From the NCBI RefSeq assembly GCF_014646815.1, contig NZ_BMNZ01000006.1:296989-360988 (forward strand): 64,000 bases of DNA, read 5' to 3'. Made by a program: the position numbers and the translations under genes. Shown in pieces: positions 10,311 through 17,175 of the stretch. Below the pieces are notes generated by a model. The model was given only the letters and a program-made list of their open reading frames with translations, did not search any database and had not been told where the DNA came from. This DNA comes from Terrabacter tumescens (lineage in GTDB: Bacteria > Actinomycetota > Actinomycetes > Actinomycetales > Dermatophilaceae). How positions within the stretch are numbered: position 1 is the first letter of the stretch; every line of letters begins with the position of its first letter.

Positions 10311-12158
10311 TCAGGGTGTGACGGTGATGGGGCTGCCGTTGCTGACGAGCTTCCAGTCGAGGCTGGAGAAGACCTTCGGGTCGATGACCTTGTTGGCCGT
10401 CGCCCAGTCGATGAGCAGCTGGCGGATCTCGATCTGCCGGTTGTAGACGACCGGTGCCGTCACGACCCCCGGGAAGTTGCCACCACCGGACTGGCGGTAG
10501 TTGTTGATCGCGACGACGAAGCGCGCGTCCGCCTTGACGGTCTCGCCGGCGTAGGTGAGGTTCACGATGCGCGAGCCGACCGGCTTGGCGAGGTCGATGT
10601 CGTAGGTGAGGTCGGCGTCGAGGCCGCCCATGACGTCGTAGTTGTAGTCGGGCGTCGCGTTGGCGTTGGTGATGGTGTCGGCGGCGACCGGACCGGTCGT
10701 CGTGCACGGCTTGTAGTACTCCGCGCTCTTCTCGAGGTAGGCCTTGACCTGCGCGCCGGTGAGCACGATGCCGAGCAGCGTGTTGTCGTAGATGTAGAGG
10801 CCGGCCACGTCGCGGATCGTCACCTCGCCCGCCGGGATGGCCGCGAGCTTGTTGAACGGCGCGGCGATGGACAGCACCGGGAGCGACGCCTCGGGCGTGC
10901 CGGCCAGGGCCTTCTTGACCGCGTCGGCCTGGACGTAGTTGATGAAGTCGACCGCGGCGGTGTCCTCGTAGCGTGAGGTCGCCGCGGACATCGCCTCGGT
11001 GCACGTGCCGATGACGCCGTTGACGTAGGTGAGCACCTTCTGGTGGGCGGCGGCCACGGCGCCGGTCACGGCCGGGTCCTCGGGCGCGACGTTGGAGTTG
11101 TAGAGCGTCGCCTCGGAGTGCACCACCTGCCACTTGCCGCGGATCTTCTGCACGTCGATCGACATCCGCGTCACCCGCATGCCCCAGTAGTAGGGCTCGG
11201 AGAGCAGCACCTGCTTGCCGGTGGCCTTGTTGGTGACGTAGCGCTGCGGGATCTCGAGGTGGGCGTGGCCGACGAGCACGGCGTCGATGCCCGGGACCTC
11301 CTCGGCGAGGATCGCACTGGCGTTCTCGACGTAGGGCAGGGCGTCGCCCCAGGAGGACTTGCCGCTGTCGCCGGAGTGGCAGGCGACGATGACGACGTCG
11401 GCGCCGGCGGCCTTGAGGCGGGGCACCATGACCTTGGCCTGCTCGACGATGCCGGGGAACTTCACCTTGCCCTCGACGTTGGCCTTGTCCCAGATCGCGA
11501 CGCCCGGCGTCACGAGGCCGAGGATTCCGACCTTGATGGCCTTGGTGTCGGCGAGCTTGATCGTCTTGATGACCCACGGCTTGAAGACGGGCGCGCCGGT
11601 GTTCCAGTCGACGGAGTTGGCCGACAGGAGCGGGAAGCGCAGCTGCTTCTCGAAGGCGCGCAGGGTGTCGAGGCCGTAGTTGTACTCATGGTTGCCGAGC
11701 GCGGCCGCGTCGTAGCCGACCTGGTTCATCGCCGCAGCCATCGGGTGCGTCGAGCCGCCGGTGATCGGGTCGATCTTGGCGTAGTAGTACGCGAGCGGCG
11801 TGCCCTGGATCGTGTCGCCGGCGTCGATGGTCAGGGTGCGCTCGGCGCCGACCTCGGCGCGGATCGCCTTGATGATCGAGGAGGCCTTGGCGACGCCGAT
11901 GTCGTTGGCCTTGCCGTCGGTGTACTCGGCGTTCTTGAAGTAGTCCCAGTTGTAGACGTTGCCGTGCAGGTCGGTCGTGCCGAGCACGGTGAGCCGCACG
12001 ACCTCTCCGTTGGTGCCGGGGCCGGGCGCCGCGGCGGCGCTCGAGGCGGCGCCCGCAGTGGCGAGCCCCGCGCCACCGACGGCGGCGAGGGCCAGCAGCT
12101 GGCGACGGGTGGTCGATGACCCGAGGAGTGGGGTCGCGGAGGTCTGGTCGTTGCTCAT
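10311..12158 (-). CDS. Tat-exported bifunctional 5'-nucleotidase / 2',3'-cyclic phosphodiesterase family protein
   Basis: 615 residues from ATG 12158. The frame continues upstream only by running into the next gene. A twin-arginine signal peptide is present (TTRRQLLALAAVGGAGLATAG, near residues 17-37, then an Ala-rich cleavage region). The metallophosphatase domain carries GTTDLHGNVYNWDY, DAGDTIQGTPL, GNHEYNYGLD and VGHAHLEIP. The C-terminal 5'-nucleotidase domain includes NYRQSGGGNFPGV. Such enzymes dephosphorylate extracellular nucleotides for phosphate and nucleoside salvage. It has its own 136-bp upstream region and terminator, so it is monocistronic. Confidence 0.92.
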   Translation of the reverse strand: MSNDQTSATPLLGSSTTRRQLLALAAVGGAGLATAGAASSAAAAPGPGTNGEVVRLTVLGTTDLHGNVYNWDYFKNAEYTDGKANDIGVAKASSIIKAIRAEVGAERTLTIDAGDTIQGTPLAYYYAKIDPITGGSTHPMAAAMNQVGYDAAALGNHEYNYGLDTLRAFEKQLRFPLLSANSVDWNTGAPVFKPWVIKTIKLADTKAIKVGILGLVTPGVAIWDKANVEGKVKFPGIVEQAKVMVPRLKAAGADVVIVACHSGDSGKSSWGDALPYVENASAILAEEVPGIDAVLVGHAHLEIPQRYVTNKATGKQVLLSEPYYWGMRVTRMSIDVQKIRGKWQVVHSEATLYNSNVAPEDPAVTGAVAAAHQKVLTYVNGVIGTCTEAMSAATSRYEDTAAVDFINYVQADAVKKALAGTPEASLPVLSIAAPFNKLAAIPAGEVTIRDVAGLYIYDNTLLGIVLTGAQVKAYLEKSAEYYKPCTTTGPVAADTITNANATPDYNYDVMGGLDADLTYDIDLAKPVGSRIVNLTYAGETVKADARFVVAINNYRQSGGGNFPGVVTAPVVYNRQIEIRQLLIDWATANKVIDPKVFSSLDWKLVSNGSPITVTP

Positions 12159-12294
12159 GTCGTCCTTCGTCTGTCGGGTGCTCGATCGGAGCAGTCCTTG
12201 CCACAGGGTGCGCGCTCGCCCCCGAGGCGCACGGCAGACCCTAGCCCGACATCTCGTCCGGAATGGGTCGAGCAGACGTCCGGATCGTGAACCG

Positions 12295-14055
12295 TCAGCG
12301 CCGGCCGACGAGCCAGAGCCGGATCTTGTCGATGCGCTCGGAGACCTGGTCGGACGAGGCCGCCGCGAGGTCCGGGCCGCCGCACACGCGGCGCAGGTCC
12401 ATGTGGACGTTGGCGTGCGGCAGGCCCTTCTGGCGGGCGTAGGTCGACACGAGCGTGTTGAGCTCCTTGCGCTGCGCGGCCAGGGCCCGGTGCGCCGCGA
12501 CGGGCATCGGCGCGGAGGCCCCCTGCGGCGCCTTCTTGACCTGTCGGCTCTGCCGCTCGCGCAGCAGCGCGGACACCTGGTCGGGCTCGAGCAGGCCCGG
12601 CAGGCCGAGGTACTCCTCCTCGTCCTCGGAGCCGACCTGCGCGTGCATGCCCCACTGCTGCTTGTCGAAGAGCACGTGGTCGAAGTGCGCGTCGGACTCG
12701 AGCGCCTCGAAGGCTCCCTCGTCGAGCGCCCCGCTCGCCTTGTCGGCGCGGTTGGCGTCGTCGATGAGGGCCTGCTCCTCGGCCCACATCTGCCCGATGT
12801 CGTCGGGGTTCGGCTTGCGGTCGAGGGCGTGGTCGCGCTGCTCCTCGAGGCGTGCCGCGTGGTCGAGCACGACCGGCACCGAGGGCAGGAAGACCGACGC
12901 GGTCTCGCCGCGCCGCCGGGCCCGGACGAAGCGGCCGACGGCCTGGGCGAAGAAGAGCGGGGTCGAGGTGGACGTCGCGTAGACGCCGACCGCGAGACGC
13001 GGCACGTCGACGCCCTCCGACACCATGCGGACGGCGACCATCCAGCGCTCGTCGCTCGCCCCGAAGTCCTCGATGCGCTTGCTCGCGCCGAGGTCGTCGG
13101 AGAGCACGACCGTGGGAGCCTCGCCCGTGAGCGTGCGGAGGATCGCGGCATACGCCCTCGCCTGCGTCTGGTTGGACGCGATGACGAGCCCGCCGGCGTC
13201 CTCGACGTGGCGGCGAACCTCGGTGAGGCGGCGGTCGGCGGCCGCGAGCACGGCCGGGATCCACTCCCCCTTGGGGTCGAGGGCCGTGCGCCACGCGTGC
13301 GCGACGAAGTCCTTGGTCATCGGCTCGCCCAGCCGGGCCTCGAGCTCGTCGCCGGCCTTGGTGCGCCAGCGCATGCTGCCGCCGTAGGCCATGAAGAGCA
13401 CGGGCCGCACCACGCCGTCGCGCAGCGCCTCGGCGTAGCCGTACGTGTAGTCGCTCGAGCTGACGAGCGTGCCCTCGGCGTCGAGCTCGTAGGTGACGAA
13501 CGGGATCGGCGAGGTGTCCGAGCGGAACGGGGTGCCCGTCAGCGACAGTCGGCGCGTGGCCGGCTCGAACGCCTCGCGTATGCCGTCGCCCCAGCTCTTC
13601 GCGTCACCGCCGTGGTGCACCTCGTCGAGGATGACGAGCGTCGAGCGCGACGTCGTCAGCTCGCGGTGCAGCGACGGCCGCGACGCGACCTGGGCGTAGG
13701 TGACCGCGACGCCGTGGTAGTCGTCGCTGTGCCGACCCACGCTGTTGCTGAACTTCGGGTCGAGGCTGATGCCGACCCGGGCCGCGGCGTCGGCCCACTG
13801 GGTCTTGAGGTGCTCCGTGGGGGCCACGACGGTGACCCGGTGGACGATGCCGGCGCTCAGCAGCTCGGTCGCGACCCGCAGCGCGTAGGTCGTCTTGCCG
13901 GCGCCCGGCGTCGCGACCGCGAGGAAGTCGCGCGGCGACTTGCCGAGGTAGAGGTCGAGCGCCTCCTGCTGCCACGCACGCAGCTTGCTGGCGGTACCCC
14001 AGGCAGCCCGCTCCGGAAAGGCGGGTGGGAGGTGGAAGGCGGCCCCTGAACTCAT
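12295..14055 (-). CDS. superfamily 2 DEAD/DEAH-type helicase
   Basis: 586 residues from ATG 14055 (MSSGAAFHLPPAFPERAAWG); a longer start at 14091 is possible. The N-terminus has a Q-type RAWQQEALDLYL segment. Walker A is ATPGAGKTTYAL, motif Ia APTEHLKTQW, motif II LDEVHHGG (DEVH), motif III SLTGTPFRSD and motif VI QAVGRFVRARR. The layout resembles the UvrB/Res-type subunits of SF2 nucleic-acid translocases. The C-terminal 170 residues are not assigned. No partner methylase or nuclease lies nearby, so it looks like a stand-alone housekeeping or repair helicase. Confidence 0.88.
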   Translation of the reverse strand: MSSGAAFHLPPAFPERAAWGTASKLRAWQQEALDLYLGKSPRDFLAVATPGAGKTTYALRVATELLSAGIVHRVTVVAPTEHLKTQWADAAARVGISLDPKFSNSVGRHSDDYHGVAVTYAQVASRPSLHRELTTSRSTLVILDEVHHGGDAKSWGDGIREAFEPATRRLSLTGTPFRSDTSPIPFVTYELDAEGTLVSSSDYTYGYAEALRDGVVRPVLFMAYGGSMRWRTKAGDELEARLGEPMTKDFVAHAWRTALDPKGEWIPAVLAAADRRLTEVRRHVEDAGGLVIASNQTQARAYAAILRTLTGEAPTVVLSDDLGASKRIEDFGASDERWMVAVRMVSEGVDVPRLAVGVYATSTSTPLFFAQAVGRFVRARRRGETASVFLPSVPVVLDHAARLEEQRDHALDRKPNPDDIGQMWAEEQALIDDANRADKASGALDEGAFEALESDAHFDHVLFDKQQWGMHAQVGSEDEEEYLGLPGLLEPDQVSALLRERQSRQVKKAPQGASAPMPVAAHRALAAQRKELNTLVSTYARQKGLPHANVHMDLRRVCGGPDLAAASSDQVSERIDKIRLWLVGRR

Positions 14056-14091
14056 AGAGGGACCACCGTAACGAATCCCCGGCGGCGACAT

Positions 14092-14123
14092 GCCGAGGCC
14101 CCGCCTGCGAGCGGGGCCTCGGC
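14092..14123. terminator. hairpin terminator after the M43-type protease gene
   Basis: Perfect 12-bp stem GCCGAGGCCCCG (14092-14103) with CGGGGCCTCGGC (14112-14123) and an 8-nt loop. It sits between the helicase start and the protease stop and serves the minus-strand protease. A GTATGCCG octamer follows at 14131. Confidence 0.75.
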
Positions 14124-14180
14124 CTGGATGGTATGCCGCTCAGTCGCTTTCGCGACCGGGCTCGGGGGTCGTGCGCGTGC

Positions 14181-15155
14181 TCAGCGGCCGGCGCGGTAGG
14201 CCGTCCACGAGGCCTGCATGCGGCTGACCTGGCCGGTGGTGAACGTGTTCATGCAGGCGTCGTAGGTGTAGTCCATGAAGTTCTTGATGGGGTCGAGGCC
14301 GGGGCTCGTGCAGGTGTCACGACCGGTCGGGCACTCGTAGGCGGCGCTGGCCTCGGCGGGCGTGTCGTCGACGTAGTCGCCGTTGCCGTTACAGCCGCCC
14401 TGGAACGTGTGGTAGAGCCCGACCCAGTGGCCGACCTCGTGCGTGGCGGTGTCGCCCTGGTTATAGTTGGTGGCGCTGCCGCCGGGCAGCGACGCCGTGA
14501 GGATGACGACGCCGTCCATGGAGTCGTAGGTGCTCTTGGGGAAGGTCGCCCAGCCGAGCAGGCCCTGGCCGATGTTGGCCGAGTAGAGGTTGAGGTCGGC
14601 CATCGTGCCCTTGCGCAGCGCGGTCTTCATGTTCTTCTCGGCGGTGGAGCCGGGGGTCACGGTGTACCAGGACGAGTTGCTCGTCGAGTCCGCTCCGGCG
14701 AGCGTGAAGCTGAGCCCCGTGCCGGAGTAGGCGTTGTTGAGGACGCTGAGCTGGCTGTTGATCGTGCTGCTGCTGACGGAGCCGGTCGTGCCGTTGGTGA
14801 TGGTGTGCCAGTAGACCTTGACGGTCGTCGGGGCGAACGTGCCGCCCGTGCCCGGCTTGCCCTTCTGGCCCTCCTTGACGACCTTGCCGGACGAGTCCCG
14901 CGTCAGGCCCTTGGCCTCGAGGGCCTTCGTCAGCGCCGCCTCGTTGGCGCGGACCTGGGCGTCGGTCAGCTGGTGCGGGTCCTTCGCGGTGCCCTGCGTG
15001 CCACGGGCCCCGGCACCTGCTGCGCCGACGGACGCGGGGTCGAGGCAGGCGGCGGCGCCGTGGCCGTCCATCACGGGTGAGGCCTGGGCCGGTGCGCCGA
15101 GCGACATCGCAGCGAGTGCGAGCGGTGCCGCGAGCATCAGGGAGCGAAGCTTCAT
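14181..15155 (-). CDS. secreted zinc metalloprotease, M43 (pappalysin/cytophagalysin) type
   Basis: 324 residues from ATG 15155 ([25 protein letters not shown]), with an AAAGG ribosome site 9 nt upstream and a classical Sec signal peptide. The zinc site is [11 protein letters not shown] (HExxHxxGxxH) and the Met-turn is [11 protein letters not shown], followed by [13 protein letters not shown], the usual M43 order. An N-terminal propeptide-like region of about 90 residues precedes the catalytic domain. Paired Cys residues ([20 protein letters not shown]) suggest disulfides in the secreted form. It is expected to degrade extracellular protein and has its own terminator. Confidence 0.9.
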   Translation of the reverse strand: MKLRSLMLAAPLALAAMSLGAPAQASPVMDGHGAAACLDPASVGAAGAGARGTQGTAKDPHQLTDAQVRANEAALTKALEAKGLTRDSSGKVVKEGQKGKPGTGGTFAPTTVKVYWHTITNGTTGSVSSSTINSQLSVLNNAYSGTGLSFTLAGADSTSNSSWYTVTPGSTAEKNMKTALRKGTMADLNLYSANIGQGLLGWATFPKSTYDSMDGVVILTASLPGGSATNYNQGDTATHEVGHWVGLYHTFQGGCNGNGDYVDDTPAEASAAYECPTGRDTCTSPGLDPIKNFMDYTYDACMNTFTTGQVSRMQASWTAYRAGR

Positions 15156-15322
15156 GGGGTGACCTTTCTCGTCCGACACGACACCCGGTCAGGCGTCGAT
15201 CTCAGCGACTGTAGGTACGCGACCGTCAGCGGCGGAGCCGGGGCGAGTAAAGAACCCTTAAGGAAAGCGCAGCAGGTCACCTGCCTTGGCGACGCACCCT
15301 GCGACGAAGGGGGACGAACCGG

Positions 15323-15652
15323 TCAGGAGTCCCCGCCGCCACCGCTGTTGTCGCCGTCGCCGCCGTCCTGCGGGTCACGCAGGCCGTCGTAGATCTCCTT
15401 GCACACGGGGCAGACGGGGAACTTCTGCGGGTCGCGGCCGGGGACCCAGATCTTGCCGCAGAGCGCGACCACGGGCTCGCCCGACAGGGCGGACTCGAGG
15501 ATCTTCTCCTTGCGCACGTAGTGCGAGAAGCGCTCGTGGTCGCCCGGCTCCTGGAGCTCCTCACGGACCTCCTCGCGCTCGATAGTCGCCGTGCTCGTGC
15601 CGCGCAGCGGCTGGGGCTCGGGCTCGAAGGGGTCGGGAGGCATCGTGCTCAT
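15323..15652 (-). CDS. DUF3039-family protein
   Basis: A 109-residue cytosolic protein with the family core GDHERFSHYVRKEKILESALSGEPVVALCGKIWVP followed by CPVCKEIYDGL. (The core is split here as GDHERFSHYVRKEKI and VVALCGKIW.) The His and the Cys residues could bind zinc. The C-terminus is a Gly/Asp tail. DUF3039 proteins are short, widespread in Actinomycetota and of unknown function. It lies downstream of the racemase-like gene on the same strand, 21 bp from that stop, so the two may share a transcript. Confidence 0.85.
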   Translation of the reverse strand: MSTMPPDPFEPEPQPLRGTSTATIEREEVREELQEPGDHERFSHYVRKEKILESALSGEPVVALCGKIWVPGRDPQKFPVCPVCKEIYDGLRDPQDGGDGDNSGGGGDS

Positions 15653-15673
15653 GCCGGAAGTCTACGGCGGGGG

Positions 15674-16579
15674 TCACCCGGCCGGAACGAAGCCCGATCC
15701 CGGCCCTCCCGCCCCGGTGTCAGCGGCTCGTCCGGCCGGTCGGCCCTCCGCGGATGCGGCGAGCAGGCGTCGGCCCGCGGGGTAGGCCCCCCACGACGCC
15801 GGGGCCGCGCCCGGCCGGCCGCTGAGCAGCACCGCCTCGACACCACTCTCCGGCGCGGTCGCGTCCGGCTCGAGACCGAGGCGGCGCAGCGTCTGCCGGG
15901 CGACGGCGACGGGCGAGTCGTGGACGGTCACGCCCTCGCCCATCGCCGCAACGATCCGGTCGACGACGAGGCCGTAGTGGGTGCAGCCCAGCACGAGCGA
16001 ACGCACGCCCGTGGGAGTCTGCGACGCGGCATACGCGATGCACTCGTCTATCGCCTGCAGGTCGCCGGACTCGACGGCCTCGGCGAGGCCCAGCGCCGCG
16101 ACGGCATGCGTCTGCACGTCGGCGGCGAACGCGTCGACGAGGCCACGGAGGTAGTCGCTCGACGTCGTGGCGGCCGTCGCCCACACGACGACCGGCCCTC
16201 CCGAGGCTGCTGCCGGACGAATCGCCGGGACGGTGCCGATGACGGGGACGTCGGGCTCGAGCTCGGCCCGGAGAGCGTCGAGCCCGTGCACGGTCGCGGT
16301 GTTGCACGCGACGACGATGGCCGCGGGCTCGAACTCCAGCGTGGCGCGGGCCGAGGCGATGATGAGCCGCTCGACCTCCGCCGGGGTGCGCAGGCCGTAC
16401 GGCATGTTGTCGGGGTCGAGCGACAGCACGAGCCCGAGGTCGGGACGCAGCGCGCGGAGGGCGTCGGCGTACCCGAGGAGCCCGAGCCCGCTGTCGACGA
16501 AGGCAACTCGCCTGGTCGACCTCGGCATCTCGGTCTGCTCCTCGGTCCCGCGCTCGGTCTCGCGCTCGGTGCCCGTCAT
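15674..16579 (-). CDS. murI: glutamate racemase-like Asp/Glu racemase
   Basis: About 301 residues from ATG 16579. A later ATG at 16528 (MPRSTRRVAFVDSG) is also plausible, because the 17 residues between are a low-complexity TERETERGTEEQTE run. The catalytic cysteines sit in VVACNTAT and LVLGCTHYG, and the substrate-binding Asp-Ser is in FVDSGLGLLGY. Canonical enzymes have DSGVGGL at that point, so this loop is divergent. The family racemises L- to D-glutamate for peptidoglycan. The gene is 8 nt downstream of the YqgE gene. A paralogue with another amino-acid substrate cannot be excluded. Confidence 0.8.
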   Translation of the reverse strand: MTGTERETERGTEEQTEMPRSTRRVAFVDSGLGLLGYADALRALRPDLGLVLSLDPDNMPYGLRTPAEVERLIIASARATLEFEPAAIVVACNTATVHGLDALRAELEPDVPVIGTVPAIRPAAASGGPVVVWATAATTSSDYLRGLVDAFAADVQTHAVAALGLAEAVESGDLQAIDECIAYAASQTPTGVRSLVLGCTHYGLVVDRIVAAMGEGVTVHDSPVAVARQTLRRLGLEPDATAPESGVEAVLLSGRPGAAPASWGAYPAGRRLLAASAEGRPAGRAADTGAGGPGSGFVPAG

Positions 16580-16586
16580 GACCACG

Positions 16587-17147
16587 TCAGTTCATCGACG
16601 GGTCGTCGGGGAAGTTGGCGACGTAGGCGAGGCTGTCGCGCTGACGGCGCAGGACCTCGCGCCAGAGCCGGTCGGGCTCGGGCGTGAAGGCGTCACGCAC
16701 CTCCGCGTCGACGACGTACCAGTCGCCGCGCAGGACCTCGCCCTCGAGCTGGCCCGCCTCCCAGCCGGAGTAGCCGGCGAAGATCCGCAGGCCGGCGAGC
16801 TCCGCCGCGACGACCGGGGTGGGCACGTCGAGGTCGACGAGCCCGATGGAGCCGAACAGCCGCTTGACCCCGAGCGGCTCGGGCTCGTCACCGGGCACCG
16901 TTACGAGTCCCAGCGCCGACGAGGTCGACACCGGCCCACCCTGGAAGAGCACGTGGGGAGCGGTGACGACGCGCTGCCAGCCCGGGAGCACCGAGTCCAC
17001 CTCGGCCGACAGGGGCTTGTTGAGCACGACGCCCTGGGCGCCTCCGTCGTCGTGGTGGAGCATGAGGATGACGGACCGGTGGAACACGTCACCCCCGACG
17101 GACGGCGTCGCCACGAGGAGACGGCCGGTGTGGAAGGTCGAGCTCAC
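16587..17147 (-). CDS. YqgE/AlgH family protein
   Basis: 186 residues from GTG 17147 (MSSTFHTGRLLVATPSVGGD). Longer frames to 17423 are antisense to the helicase gene. The family signature is clear: FHRSVILMLHHDDGGAQGVVLNKPL, VLFQGGPVS and IFAGYSGWEAGQLEGE near the C-terminal half. YqgE/AlgH proteins are small cytosolic proteins whose biochemical role is unsettled. It lies immediately upstream of the racemase-like gene and 29 bp downstream of the DEAD-box helicase gene, all on the minus strand. Confidence 0.9.
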   Translation of the reverse strand: MSSTFHTGRLLVATPSVGGDVFHRSVILMLHHDDGGAQGVVLNKPLSAEVDSVLPGWQRVVTAPHVLFQGGPVSTSSALGLVTVPGDEPEPLGVKRLFGSIGLVDLDVPTPVVAAELAGLRIFAGYSGWEAGQLEGEVLRGDWYVVDAEVRDAFTPEPDRLWREVLRRQRDSLAYVANFPDDPSMN

Positions 17148-17175
17148 GCGCCCAGCCTTCCACACCGGCGACCGC

